Of a stretch of 19,902 bases of DNA, positions 1-8,664 are shown one piece after another. Position 1 is the stretch's first letter. The number at the start of each line of letters is the position of its first letter. The DNA is from CAZSLZ01 sp964607865 (GTDB taxonomy: Bacteria > Vulcanimicrobiota > JAJTBE01 > CAZSLZ01). Where the stretch lies: positions 1-19,902 of the forward strand of contig CAZSLZ010000048.1 in assembly GCA_964607865.1 (NCBI GenBank), written 5' to 3'. The position numbers were made by a program, and so were the translations under genes. The notes beneath the pieces were generated by a model. It worked only from the letters and a program-made list of their open reading frames with translations. It had not been told where the DNA came from and did not search any database.

Positions 1-551
1 CATAATTCCCAGTCTTCGAAAGCTGGCAACTCCTCATCAAAAAATCCAACCTTATCAAAAACTTCTTTTTTCATAAGAACATGAACAGTAAAAATATTGC
101 CAAAAAGAAAACGATGGTACAGATAACCTTCCAGTTTTTCATTACCGGTGGGAAACCGGTATTTTTCTCCGTCCCGGACCTGCCACCAGGCTGAATATAC
201 CACACCCACATCTTCGTCCGCTTCTTCCAGGGCCTTGTATTGCCTTTCCAATTTTTCAGGCATCCATAAATCATCGCTGTCCTGGTAGGCGATATATTTT
301 CCCCTGGCAATTTCAATACCACGGTTGCGCGCGGCAGGTAACCCCGCATTTTTTTCTAATTTTAAATAAACAACCCGCGAGTCATCATATTCACCCACTA
401 TCTTCTCGGTGTTATCGGTGGAACCGTCATCCACTATAATCAACTCAAAATCAGTAAAAGTCTGAGTTAGCACACTGTCAACAGCTCCCGGCAGGAATGT
501 GGCAGAGTTATATGTACATAATATTACCGATACTTCAGGTATTTTTTCCAT
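1..551 (-). CDS. Family 2 glycosyltransferase, 3' end cut off by window
   Basis: The first 183 codons of a GT-A fold glycosyltransferase are visible and the reading frame runs off the left edge without a stop. The N-terminus reads MEKIPEVSVILCTYNS, followed by the nucleotide-sugar motif VDDGSTDN near residue 40, a DSDD metal-binding motif near residue 93 and the start of a catalytic-base motif, FEDWEL, at the edge. Such enzymes move a sugar from a nucleotide donor to a lipid-linked or surface glycan at the cytoplasmic face of the membrane. The ATG lies 6 bases after the stop of the preceding glycosyltransferase on the same strand, so the two are very probably co-transcribed. Donor and acceptor cannot be told from the sequence. 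Confidence 0.93.
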   Translation of the reverse strand, partial: MEKIPEVSVILCTYNSATFLPGAVDSVLTQTFTDFELIIVDDGSTDNTEKIVGEYDDSRVVYLKLEKNAGLPAARNRGIEIARGKYIAYQDSDDLWMPEKLERQYKALEEADEDVGVVYSAWWQVRDGEKYRFPTGNEKLEGYLYHRFLFGNIFTVHVLMKKEVFDKVGFFDEELPAFEDWEL

Positions 552-557
552 CAAAAC

Positions 558-1775
558 CTAACCTTTTTCAGACTTTTCCAGGTATTCATCCACTACCTGA
601 TCCAATTTTTCTGCCCTGTGATACCAGGTATTCTGCCGGGCGTAATCAATTCTTTTTTCAGCCAATTCTTCATTATTTTTCTCATAACTTTTCCTGATCT
701 TATCAGCAAAATCTTCTTTGCCTTCAGCAAATTCTATATAATCTTCAAAAATTTCCATTTCTTTCCAATGAGTGGAAACCACAGGTTTACCTCTGGAAAG
801 ATACTCATATATTTTTACCGGGTTGATTGCATGAACAAATTTACTTTCAACATTAAAGGGAATAAGGCATACATCGAAACTGTCCACAATAGCAGGCAGT
901 TGCTGAAAATCCACAAACCCCAGGTGATATACATTTCTCTTTTTCATCAACTTATCAAATTTTTCTATTTTATCCGGGGCCACAAAGTCCACCGACCCGG
1001 TGAAGACAAACTGCCAATCGGTTAATCTGTTTATATAATGTTCAATAATATCCACATCCACCCATTCCGCCAGGCTTCCCACATAACCTGCAATAGGGCC
1101 TTTCATATTTCTTAACCTTTCAGGAATCAGTACAGGCTTTATTTCCTCCAGAAACACCCTGGACATGCCATTGGTTATTTTATAGACAGTATCATTTACC
1201 TGTAAACATTTTTCTTTCAAGTAATCTGAAGTTGCCACCACAATGTCAGCTTTCTTAATAATTTCTCTCTCTGCTACTTGAAAATAATTGCCTTTATCTT
1301 TTTCAATCTCTGATATTTCATCAATGCAGTCAAAAATGGTAACGTCCTCCCCCACTCCCTTTCTCATATAATGATAAATGGGGGTTTCCAGCAGGGAAAT
1401 TCTATATTTTGCATTGAAACCCAGTTTTTTTAATGAATTTTTAATAAGAAAACCATAAAGGTTTTTATGCAATTGATCCATCACCGCGGTTTTTGTGGAA
1501 AAATCGAACCGGGTGGGCAGAAAGGCAAAACCATAATTGGGGGGAGAATAGCGATACAAATTATCATTAATCTTTTCAATTTTTCCCGCAACAGTTTTTA
1601 CTGGTTTTTTGAAGAAATCTCCCTCTTTTATTACTTTTTTAATGCCTTTTAACATATCCACAAAAAAGACTTTATGTTTCTCTGCTAAGTTCCCGGCAAT
1701 AACCTGGGGACGCTGGGTCAGATAGTCCCAGGGAATTGACGAAAAAATAATATATTCCTTTTCAAAATTGCTCAT
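558..1775 (-). CDS. GT-B glycosyltransferase, TuaH-like
   Basis: This is a 405-residue group 1 glycosyltransferase. The N-terminal part has FSSIPWDYLTQRPQ, a pattern typical of the TuaH-like family (teichuronic acid or exopolysaccharide synthesis). The C-terminal half has a nucleotide-sugar-binding Rossmann fold with GPIAGYVGSLAEW, then NPVKIYEYLSRGKPVVST, the usual GT4 donor-site segment with its E-Y-L-S-x-G-K-P core. The frame is open 21 codons further upstream, but that ATG overlaps the preceding gene. The ATG at 1775 has AAAGGAAG just upstream and leaves an 11-base gap, so I chose it. It is the middle gene of three minus-strand glycosyltransferases. The sugar transferred is unknown. Confidence 0.88.
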   Translation of the reverse strand: MSNFEKEYIIFSSIPWDYLTQRPQVIAGNLAEKHKVFFVDMLKGIKKVIKEGDFFKKPVKTVAGKIEKINDNLYRYSPPNYGFAFLPTRFDFSTKTAVMDQLHKNLYGFLIKNSLKKLGFNAKYRISLLETPIYHYMRKGVGEDVTIFDCIDEISEIEKDKGNYFQVAEREIIKKADIVVATSDYLKEKCLQVNDTVYKITNGMSRVFLEEIKPVLIPERLRNMKGPIAGYVGSLAEWVDVDIIEHYINRLTDWQFVFTGSVDFVAPDKIEKFDKLMKKRNVYHLGFVDFQQLPAIVDSFDVCLIPFNVESKFVHAINPVKIYEYLSRGKPVVSTHWKEMEIFEDYIEFAEGKEDFADKIRKSYEKNNEELAEKRIDYARQNTWYHRAEKLDQVVDEYLEKSEKG

Positions 1776-1786
1776 AATTGCTTCCT

Positions 1787-2668
1787 TTATCTGGTAAGCT
1801 GGTGGTATTTTTTCAGCATGTATCTTCTCATGACCCATCTTTCAAAAAGATACAACGGATACCCGATAACAAACGCAGGCCAGCCCAATACACTTTTTAA
1901 ATAAGTGGCGGTATCCTCATCAAGAATTTTATTCACTTTTGGCACCTTCAGGGTGGCGGTAAAGTGATGATGCATAATTTTATCATAAGGCAGGCTCACC
2001 AGTTCATAGCCCTTCTGTTTCATGCGGTAACACAGTTCATTGTCGGTAAAAAACAGCCTGTAACGCTCATCAAAACCGCCCAGTTCTTTTATTACGCTGG
2101 TGCGGGCAAGAACCGCCGCCCCCAGAAACCAGTCCACCGGCGTGGGCTGGGGCAAACCTGGGTCGATATAAACCTTTTCCTCACATTTTTCATAAAAGCC
2201 AGAAAAACGGTTTTTTATGAAATTTTTACCCAGTATCAAAAATCTTATAAGAAAAACTTTAAGGTTAACGAACCTGAAATTGGTCTGCTGGATTTTGCCG
2301 CCGGGAAAATACACATTGCAGTTGACCGCCGCCACTTTCTCATTCTCCGGCTTTCTCATGAACTCCATCATTTTCTGAATAATATCGCCTATAACCTCGG
2401 TATCGGAATTAAGAATAAAAATAAATTCGCCCCTGGCAATTTCGAAGCCCTGGTTATTTGCAGTTGCAAAATATCGATTTTTTTCGTTCTCAATAAGCAC
2501 CACCCATGGGAATTCGGTTTTAACCATTTCAGCGCTGCCGTCTTCAGAGCCATTATCAATTACTATAACTTCATGGCCTATCTCAGCCAGGTTTTTCTTG
2601 ATTGAAGCCAGGCATACTTTCAGGTTGTCCTTATCGTTGAAATTCGGTATAACTATTGAAACATCCAT
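1787..2668 (-). CDS. Family 2 glycosyltransferase, WbbL/rhamnosyltransferase-like
   Basis: This is a 293-residue GT-A glycosyltransferase. MDVSIVIPNFNDKDNL opens the domain, VIDNGSEDGS (about 36-45) is the nucleotide-binding loop, and LNSDTEV (86-92) is the DXD-type metal site. GGFDERYRLFFTDNELCYR (about 197-215) corresponds to the acceptor and catalytic-base region, where the common E-D pair reads D-N-E. The overall pattern is that of WbbL-like enzymes that add rhamnose or another deoxysugar to a polysaccharide repeat unit. A hydrophobic, basic C-terminal stretch (WPAFVIGYPLYLFERW) may hold it at the membrane. It is the first gene of the minus-strand cluster and is divergent from the flippase gene, with 169 bases between them that probably carry both promoters. 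The substrate is inferred only at family level. Confidence 0.9.
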   Translation of the reverse strand: MDVSIVIPNFNDKDNLKVCLASIKKNLAEIGHEVIVIDNGSEDGSAEMVKTEFPWVVLIENEKNRYFATANNQGFEIARGEFIFILNSDTEVIGDIIQKMMEFMRKPENEKVAAVNCNVYFPGGKIQQTNFRFVNLKVFLIRFLILGKNFIKNRFSGFYEKCEEKVYIDPGLPQPTPVDWFLGAAVLARTSVIKELGGFDERYRLFFTDNELCYRMKQKGYELVSLPYDKIMHHHFTATLKVPKVNKILDEDTATYLKSVLGWPAFVIGYPLYLFERWVMRRYMLKKYHQLTR

Positions 2669-2837
2669 CTATTCTGGTTTCCTTATATAAATACTGTTAT
2701 AGTGGCGTGATTGGAAAGCTTATTTCTACCCAGCCGTCAAAATACCTGCATTTGTAAGATTTCCCTGCATTAAGAGCCCGATGGAAGGAATAGGGCGGGT
2801 TTAAAAGAAGAGATGGTAAATTTTCAGGAGGCAAACA

Positions 2838-4412
2838 TTGTCGGAAAAAAGCGTTTACAGTAAAATTTTCAAAAATTCTTTTTTCAACCTTATGGGCAGG
2901 TTTTATTTTATTCTTTTTGCCTTTCTGTTTACCCCTTACCTGGTGGATAAAATAGGGGTAGTAGATTATGGCATTTACGCCCTGCTTGCCGCGCTTAATT
3001 CCTATATGGCGCTCGTGGGCCTCCAGGCTCTCTGCGCCTTTATCACCAAGATGGTGCCCGAATTCAATAAAAACAATGATGAAACCGGGCTGTCAAAACT
3101 CTACACCATCGGGCTTTCCCTCAGCATCCTGGCTTTTCTGCTCATCCTTGCCCTGGGATACCCCATAGCCAACCTTTTGCTTCAACTTTTTAAAATTCCC
3201 GCCGACCTTACCGATAAAGCCTTTTTCGTCTTCGCTTTCGGCCTGGGAATTATAGCTGTCAACCTGTTCTTCACCCTGTTTACGTCATTTCTGCTGGGTC
3301 TTCAAAGGATGGATATAACCAATGGGATAATGATAGGAGTTTCCATCATCCAGGTAATTTTTGCCGTTATCGCTCTGGAAAAAGGCTACGGCCTGAAAGG
3401 TGTGGTTGTTATAGAATTTGCTGCCATGACCCTCAAAGCTATACTTATGGGCTGTTTTACCCTTACCCGGTTACCCGATATTAAATATAAATTTTCTTAT
3501 TTTGATAAAACTCTGTTCAAACGCATGGTAAAATACAATTTTTTCATTTATGTAGCTCATATTTCTTCATTTATAAACTTTCAACTGGATAACATTCTGC
3601 TGGCTAATTTCATTAATCTGCCGGCAGTTACCAATTATCAGCTGGGCAACAAGGTCTGTTTTGCCGCGCGTTCTTTCCCCGATTCCATTTTAAACACAAT
3701 TCTGCCTGCCTCTGCCGAGGTGAATGTGAGCCATGGCAGGGAAGAGGTTTATAAGATTTACTATAATCTCTCCCGATGGATGGCTTTCTTATGCCTCCCC
3801 CTTTTCATATTCCTTGCCATAACCTCCCTCAGAATTATGGGAACCTGGATGGGCCCGGGTTTCGATAAATCGGCGGGCGTCCTTTCCATACTATCGCTGG
3901 GATACATGACAAACATCATGTTCGGCGTGGCATCTCCCATTGTTCATTCACTGGAACGGCCCGACCTGGAAGCCCGGCAGACTTCGATTCTGGCATTACT
4001 GAATGTAATTCTCAGCCTAACACTGATAAAATATATCGGCTTCTGGGGAGCCCCCCTGGGCACCACCCTGGCAATGTTTGTAGCTGCCACATATTTCGTA
4101 TTTATCACCCATAATTACCTCAAAAAACAGTCCTCACATTACTTCAGAGATGTTCTTCTGACCAGGCTGGGCCCCGCCCTTACTGCAATAATTCCGGTGC
4201 TGGTTCTGGAAGGCTGGTTATTTCAATTTCATACCTATCCCTCCAGGCTCACCAATTTTGCAATTCTGACGCTGGAAGGCATTTTATACGGCCTTACCTA
4301 CCTGGGCGTGATGCAACTGCGCAATGAATGGAATCAAAAGGAAAAAGAACAACTGAAACAATTGAAACAAAAATACCTGAAGAATAATAAATCCAAACCA
4401 GTTAATCAATAG
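2838..4412 (+). CDS. Polysaccharide flippase of the MOP superfamily (Wzx/RfbX-like)
   Basis: This is a 524-residue integral membrane protein with about 12-14 hydrophobic segments separated by short loops. The N-terminus, KNSFFNLMGRFYFILFAFLF, and the following VDYGIYALL are typical of polysaccharide biosynthesis (Wzx) flippases. These proteins move undecaprenyl-linked repeat units across the cytoplasmic membrane. The C-terminus is charged and Lys/Gln-rich (EWNQKEKEQLKQLKQKY), probably cytoplasmic. Translation should start at the TTG at 2838, because a perfect AGGAGG lies seven bases upstream. The gene is divergent from three glycosyltransferase genes, which fits one polysaccharide assembly locus. 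No clear terminator was seen in the 76-base convergent gap after it. Confidence 0.9.
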   Translation: MSEKSVYSKIFKNSFFNLMGRFYFILFAFLFTPYLVDKIGVVDYGIYALLAALNSYMALVGLQALCAFITKMVPEFNKNNDETGLSKLYTIGLSLSILAFLLILALGYPIANLLLQLFKIPADLTDKAFFVFAFGLGIIAVNLFFTLFTSFLLGLQRMDITNGIMIGVSIIQVIFAVIALEKGYGLKGVVVIEFAAMTLKAILMGCFTLTRLPDIKYKFSYFDKTLFKRMVKYNFFIYVAHISSFINFQLDNILLANFINLPAVTNYQLGNKVCFAARSFPDSILNTILPASAEVNVSHGREEVYKIYYNLSRWMAFLCLPLFIFLAITSLRIMGTWMGPGFDKSAGVLSILSLGYMTNIMFGVASPIVHSLERPDLEARQTSILALLNVILSLTLIKYIGFWGAPLGTTLAMFVAATYFVFITHNYLKKQSSHYFRDVLLTRLGPALTAIIPVLVLEGWLFQFHTYPSRLTNFAILTLEGILYGLTYLGVMQLRNEWNQKEKEQLKQLKQKYLKNNKSKPVNQ

Positions 4413-4488
4413 ATCTCATTATTTTTAAAAGTGAATAAAAATGGCCATCCTCCAGGACAGCCGACATAGCAAGAATTTCAGGGTAAAA

Positions 4489-5586
4489 CTATATATTAAG
4501 CATAAGCAGTTGGGAATCGGAAAATATCATCAGGGAATTTCCGTTATTAATAAATTTCCAGTCGTAATAATTGAATTCCCGTTTTAACTTTATGGTTTTA
4601 ACTTTATTGGTTTCCATATCCACTATCACCATCTGTTTTTGAAGCATATTGTTTTCATCAAGTTCAACCTTACCAACTGCCAATCTGGTGCCATCACCAT
4701 TAAACACAGGGTTGAACAGTTTTCCGCTGTCCAACTGCCGGGCTTCCTGCTTCTGCAAATTCATTACAAACAAGGTGCCAAATTTCTCAGTATCATTCTG
4801 AGATTGAATTGCATACGCTATTATTGGCTTTTCCATGGCAATATCCATCCCAACCATACTGTCAAAACTTTTCAGTTTATAATCTTTTTTTGTTTCAAAA
4901 TCATAACTGACAATTCCACCTGCCCCTTTTTCATTTACAGCTGAAAAAACCATAAATTTCCTGTTAAATTCAATATGCGCCACATTCTGAGCTTTGGGAT
5001 AATACCTTTTTGCCAGCTTCCCCAGAAATTCAGTCTCAAAAATAGGGGTAAAGGCATTCATCCCTTTCCTATCTGGATCAATTTTAAAAACATACTTGCC
5101 GTTAAAACGGTTCTGGGCATCATACTTATACCCCCATGCCAGTAAAAACCCATCACTATAACTTAACCTGGACACCTGATGACTGTACAAGGCATAACCC
5201 GGTTCCCCCGCCCGGCGCTTGAATATCTGCCTGACTTCTTTCAGGCCAAAATCAACCAGATAAAAACCACCGCTATAAACCGAATAAACTACAGAGCGGG
5301 TTCCCTGTTTATTGGTGGCAATATAACTGGGTACTTTAACCGGGACTTCTATTCTGCAAATAACTTTTTTTGCCCCAGGGTTCACCAAAAGCATCTGCAT
5401 ATTCCTGCCCTTTTTGCTCTCTGCAACAAAAACTATATTGCCGTCGGGCAAAATCTTATTTAAACTTACTTCGAAATCCGGGGCTAACTCCTTAAAATCG
5501 TTGGAAGAAAAAATAACTTCCTGAGCAAACACAGAACTCATACTCATTATCAAAAAGATTATTAAAACCAGAATCCATTTCTTCAT
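4489..5586 (-). CDS. Secreted beta-propeller-like protein of unknown function
   Basis: This 365-residue protein starts with a signal peptide: MKKWILVLIIFLIMSMSSVFA, with likely cleavage after VFA. The mature part is rich in beta-strand repeats such as KVICRIEVP, YVFKIDPDRKG, GIVSYDFETKKDY, LFVMNLQKQEARQL and MVIVDMETNKVKTI. Each is a hydrophobic strand followed by a turn and a polar strand, much like TolB/WD40-type propeller blades. No enzyme motif was recognised. The frame opens three codons earlier at a GTG, but that GTG overlaps the AAGGAG ribosome site, and the ATG at 5586 lies eight bases after it, so I chose the ATG. The gene is monocistronic, with a very AT-rich leader. The function is unknown; an extracytoplasmic scaffold or sensor role is possible. 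Confidence 0.8.
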   Translation of the reverse strand: MKKWILVLIIFLIMSMSSVFAQEVIFSSNDFKELAPDFEVSLNKILPDGNIVFVAESKKGRNMQMLLVNPGAKKVICRIEVPVKVPSYIATNKQGTRSVVYSVYSGGFYLVDFGLKEVRQIFKRRAGEPGYALYSHQVSRLSYSDGFLLAWGYKYDAQNRFNGKYVFKIDPDRKGMNAFTPIFETEFLGKLAKRYYPKAQNVAHIEFNRKFMVFSAVNEKGAGGIVSYDFETKKDYKLKSFDSMVGMDIAMEKPIIAYAIQSQNDTEKFGTLFVMNLQKQEARQLDSGKLFNPVFNGDGTRLAVGKVELDENNMLQKQMVIVDMETNKVKTIKLKREFNYYDWKFINNGNSLMIFSDSQLLMLNI

Positions 5587-5789
5587 TTCACCCACTCCTT
5601 AAATACCTGAATACACATTATTAACATATTTCTTATTTAAAAAATATCTCCTTTAATAGTTATTCATGCAATTTTTAATTTGTATTATTTAAATTTTTAA
5701 ATTTTATTATTATTTTTATTTTTTATCTTTACTTTTAAAATTTTTACGTGATAAATTATTAACAGAAAATTTTACTTACCGACTTCCAC
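5587..5789. other. Very AT-rich spacer upstream of the secreted protein gene
   Basis: This stretch is dominated by A and T runs, most strongly at 5680-5750. It must hold the promoter of the minus-strand gene that starts at 5586, but no good -35/-10 pair was found. It could act as an UP-element or curved DNA. No coding sequence was seen. Confidence 0.5.
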
Positions 5790-5823
5790 AAAAAATCAGA
5801 GGTGTTAACACCTCTGATTTTTT
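5790..5823 (-). terminator. Rho-independent terminator of glnS
   Basis: This is a perfect inverted repeat centred between 5806 and 5807. The core arms are ATCAGAGGTGTT and AACACCTCTGAT, extended by A/T runs to 17 bases per arm. Read on the minus strand it gives a stable hairpin followed by a U tract, about 35 bases after the glnS stop codon. The flanking T run on the plus strand would make it work in that direction too. Confidence 0.9.
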
Positions 5824-5856
5824 TTAATAGAATCAATTTTTAAAACCTTCTCCAAA

Positions 5857-7551
5857 TCATTTCATTTTCTTTAGAAGCTTAGCCCAGGTATCTTTCAGAG
5901 TTACGGTGCGGTTAAAAACGATATGGTCTTCAGTGGTGTCCTTATAATCCACACAAAAATAACCCTTCCTCAAAAACTGATACCGTTCACCCAGGTCAAC
6001 TTTCTTCAAGTAAGGCTCAGCTTTGGCATTACTCAATATTTCCAGTGAATCAGGATTCAAATTTGCAAGAAAATCATCATCTTCATCGGGTGAAGCTTTA
6101 GTAAACAGGTTGTTGTACAATCTCACTTCCACATTAACAGCGTGTGGGACCGAAACCCAGTGCAGGGTGCCCCGTACTTTCCGTCCGTCGGGAGAAGCCC
6201 CGCCACGGGAAGCTGGATCGTAAGTGCAGATTAACTCTTTTATCTCGCCGTTCCCGTCTTTTATAACTTCCTTACAGGTTATAAAGTAAGCGTGTTTAAG
6301 ACGGACTTCCTTGCCTGGGGAGAGCCGGAAGTATTTTTTGGGAGGATCTTCCCGGAAATCTTCCCGTTCAATATAAACTTGCCGGGAGAAAGGTACCTGC
6401 CGGATACCCGCATCGGGATCCTCAGGATTATTCACAGCTTCCAGCATTTCCACCTTATCTTCGGGATAATTTTCAATGGTTACCTTGATGGGATCAAGAA
6501 CTGTCATCACCCTCATTGCTGTTCTGTTAAGGTGTTCGCGGATACTGTATTCCAACTGTGCCAGTTCAACGATACTCTCTGCCTTGCCCACACCTATTCT
6601 CTGGCAGAAATCTCTTATTGCCCAGGGAGTGAAGCCTCTTCTCCTCAAGCCAGATATAGTGGGCATCCTGGGATCATCCCAGCCGTCCACATAGTTGTTT
6701 TTTACCAGCTCCAGAAGCTTTCGTTTACTCATAACAGTAAATGTAAGGTTCAGCCTGGCAAATTCAATCTGCTGGGGATGATAAACCTTCAGTTGATCCA
6801 GATACCAGTCGTAAAGTTCCCGGTTATTTTCAAATTCCAGGGTGCAAATCGAATGGGTGATTCCTTCCAGTGAATCGGAAATGCAGTGTGCAAAATCATA
6901 CATTGGGTAAACACACCATTTATCGCCGGTTCTGTGGTGTTCGGTATGGCGGATTCTATAAATTATGGGATCTCTCATTTTCATATTGGGAGAAGAAAGA
7001 TCAATTTTTGCCCGCAGAACACAGTCGCCTTCTTTAAATTCACCCGCCCTCATTTTTGAAAACAGGTCCAGGTTTTCTTCCACGGAACGATCCCGGTAGG
7101 GGCTGGGCCGGCCCGGCAGGGTCACTGTTCCACGATATTCCCTGATGTCTTCTTCAGAAAGGTGATCTACATAAGCTTTTCCGTCTTTTATTAATTGAAC
7201 CGCATATTCATAGAGATTTTCAAAATAATCAGAAGCATAAAACAACCGGCCTTCCCAATCGAAGCCCAGCCAATGCACATCTTTTTTGATAGCTTCCACA
7301 TATTCGGTATCTTCTTTAAGGGGGTTGGTATCATCAAAACGCAGGTTGCATTTGCCTCCGAACTCTTTTGCCACACCGAAATTCAGCACTATAGACTTGG
7401 CATGGCCAATATGAAGATACCCGTTAGGCTCAGGAGGAAAACGGGTATGTACCCGGCCGTTCCATTTATTGGTTTCCATATCATAGGTAATAATTTCTCG
7501 GATAAAATCCATTCCTTCGGTAGTTTTTGTCAGTTCTGGATTGTTACTCAC
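5857..7551 (-). CDS. glnS: Glutaminyl-tRNA synthetase
   Basis: This class I synthetase of 564 residues charges tRNA(Gln) with glutamine using ATP in the cytosol. [16 protein letters not shown] contains the HIGH signature (about 47-50) and [11 protein letters not shown] carries the KMSKS-type loop (about 273-277). RFDDTNP and GFDWEG are also typical of GlnRS. The C-terminal half matches the anticodon-binding beta-barrels, with [21 protein letters not shown]. The length fits the E. coli enzyme of about 554 residues. The frame is open nine codons upstream at a TTG, but AAGGAG lies nine bases before the GTG at 7551, so I chose the GTG. The gene has its own promoter and terminator. Many Firmicutes lack GlnRS and use GatCAB amidation, so its presence is informative about lineage or transfer. 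Confidence 0.97.
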   Translation of the reverse strand: MSNNPELTKTTEGMDFIREIITYDMETNKWNGRVHTRFPPEPNGYLHIGHAKSIVLNFGVAKEFGGKCNLRFDDTNPLKEDTEYVEAIKKDVHWLGFDWEGRLFYASDYFENLYEYAVQLIKDGKAYVDHLSEEDIREYRGTVTLPGRPSPYRDRSVEENLDLFSKMRAGEFKEGDCVLRAKIDLSSPNMKMRDPIIYRIRHTEHHRTGDKWCVYPMYDFAHCISDSLEGITHSICTLEFENNRELYDWYLDQLKVYHPQQIEFARLNLTFTVMSKRKLLELVKNNYVDGWDDPRMPTISGLRRRGFTPWAIRDFCQRIGVGKAESIVELAQLEYSIREHLNRTAMRVMTVLDPIKVTIENYPEDKVEMLEAVNNPEDPDAGIRQVPFSRQVYIEREDFREDPPKKYFRLSPGKEVRLKHAYFITCKEVIKDGNGEIKELICTYDPASRGGASPDGRKVRGTLHWVSVPHAVNVEVRLYNNLFTKASPDEDDDFLANLNPDSLEILSNAKAEPYLKKVDLGERYQFLRKGYFCVDYKDTTEDHIVFNRTVTLKDTWAKLLKKMK

Positions 7552-7587
7552 AGTATATTGCTCCTTTATATTTTTCAATTTCTCAAC

Positions 7588-7616
7588 ATTATATCACAGT
7601 AACCGGGCGGGTTCAA
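7588..7616 (-). promoter_or_regulatory. SigA-type promoter of glnS
   Basis: On the minus strand there is TTGAAC (7616-7611, four of six matches to TTGACA), a 17-base spacer, and a perfect TATAAT (7593-7588). The TATAAT is preceded by TG one base upstream, which makes it an extended -10. It lies about 37 bases before the glnS GTG. No T-box leader fits in that distance. Confidence 0.75.
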
Positions 7617-7710
7617 TATGAAAAGATAGATTTTCATCGTTTTAAATAAAGGAAAAATTCAAATTTGAAAAGAAAAAAAACATCAGACTGATTAAGGGGA
7701 GAGAATAATA

Positions 7711-8187
7711 ATGGGGTTTTTTGATGCAATAAAGGACGGGGCAAAAAAATTGTCCAACCGGGTTACCGGCAATTATGGACAAATTATTTTAAACACCAGT
7801 GTTAGCGAACTACTGCCGGGGACTCCCCTGCCCTACAATATTGAAGTTAAGGCCACAGGCGAACTGAAGGCAAAGAAGGTATATTTGAAGTTGAAAGGAA
7901 TCGAAACCTGCCAGGTTACCGTGGAATACCAGGACAGCAACCTGGCGAAACGCATCCGCAACCATTCAGAAAAAAACACCACCAGGGAAATTGTCCAGCA
8001 AATTGAAGGCGCCCTGGAAATGCAGGAAGGAAAAACCAGGGTTTTTGAGGGCGCCCTGGAGATACCCAAACAGATACAACCCAGTTATGACGGGGTAAGG
8101 GCAAAACACACCTGGAAACTGGAAGCTGTGCTTGAAGTGGACTGGGGTAAGGACCTGAAGAGCTCCACTGAACTTTTCATAAGATAA
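7711..8187 (+). CDS. Arrestin-fold protein, Spo0M-like, short form
   Basis: This is a 158-residue soluble protein starting MGFFDAIKDGAKKL. A predicted beta-sandwich follows: GQIILNTSVSELLPGTPLPY and IEVKATGELKAKKVYLKLKG resemble the first lobe of Spo0M/arrestin-like proteins, in which an S-x-x-L-x-P-G-T turn precedes a long strand. The end, HTWKLEAVLEVDWGKDLKSS, is also typical of an arrestin-lobe edge strand. B. subtilis Spo0M, a regulator of sporulation onset, has about 258 residues, so this protein would hold mainly one lobe. Its ATG is preceded by AAGGGGAGAG. It is monocistronic with a terminator at 8300-8328. The assignment is from pattern, not from a search; other arrestin-like families are possible. 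Confidence 0.6.
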   Translation: MGFFDAIKDGAKKLSNRVTGNYGQIILNTSVSELLPGTPLPYNIEVKATGELKAKKVYLKLKGIETCQVTVEYQDSNLAKRIRNHSEKNTTREIVQQIEGALEMQEGKTRVFEGALEIPKQIQPSYDGVRAKHTWKLEAVLEVDWGKDLKSSTELFIR

Positions 8188-8299
8188 CCCGGTTAACAAA
8201 TACAGGTAACAGTTACTTCTCTTAAAAACAGGCTGATTTGCGTTAACTTTTTTAAGAAAACCAAGAAGAAACTCAACCTGACGATGAAAACAAAAAAAA

Positions 8300-8328
8300 G
8301 GCTGTCTAAAAAGGCAGCCCGTTTTTTT
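8300..8328 (+). terminator. Rho-independent terminator after the arrestin-like gene
   Basis: GGCTGTCT and AGGCAGCC pair over eight bases, with one G-U pair and a four-base A loop. The stem is followed closely by seven T. It lies about 110 bases after the stop at 8187 and separates this gene from the kinase operon. Confidence 0.85.
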
Positions 8329-8342
8329 AAATTAAACGAATA

Positions 8343-8471
8343 TTGTCGTTGCACAGTTTGGAAGAAACCGTGGCAATCTCAATTTAGATCGGGTTGGTTC
8401 TAAACCCACTTACCTAGGTGGTGCAGAGATCGCCGCGCATCCTGCGGATGCTCGTGATTACGAATTCTGTG
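8343..8471. repeat. Dispersed palindromic repeat, copy A (longest copy)
   Basis: The copy begins TTGTCG, contains GAAGAAACCGTGGCAATCTC (8361-8380) and ends near CTGTG at 8471. ACCGTGGCAATCTC pairs with GAGATCGCCGCG (8426-8437) in 11 of 12 positions, counting one G-U. Inside are hairpins GGGTT/AACCC, a stem at 8406-8421, and GCATCC-TGC-GGATGC (8437-8451). CACAG (8352-8356) and CTGTG (8467-8471) form an outer inverted pair. Parts recur at 11898, 16891 and 17081. No open reading frame is inside, so this is a MITE-like or REP-like element. Confidence 0.8.
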
Positions 8472-8664
8472 TAGATTTCGTTTTTTTCTTTCAACAATCA
8501 TTGAAGTTTTTTGGGAATCAGTATAACTAAAAAACAGTAATTCATGGGTTTCTAATAATGAAAATATTAAATACAGGCAGAATCGACAATAAATGTTAAG
8601 TAACTAACGTCAATAAAGTGAAAACAAATATTCAACTGATAACTTTAATCAAGGTTTAATTATT
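8472..8664. other. Leader of the kinase operon
   Basis: This AT-rich gap between repeat copy A and the histidine kinase ATG holds no coding sequence. It should hold the operon promoter, but I could not pick out a convincing SigA or -24/-12 site. The start codon has only a weak AAGG ten bases upstream. Confidence 0.4.

Noticed and set aside
71..349. 92-codon open frame on the minus strand
   Set aside because: It lies out of frame inside the family 2 glycosyltransferase (1-551), whose own frame carries clear GT motifs.
4442..4463. GGCCATCCTCCAGGACAGCC hairpin between convergent genes
   Set aside because: The stem has two mismatches, a two-base loop and no T run, so a terminator is not supported.
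4678..4695. TGGCAC-type sigma-54 match on the minus strand
   Set aside because: It lies inside the coding region of the secreted protein with no gene start downstream, so it is probably chance.
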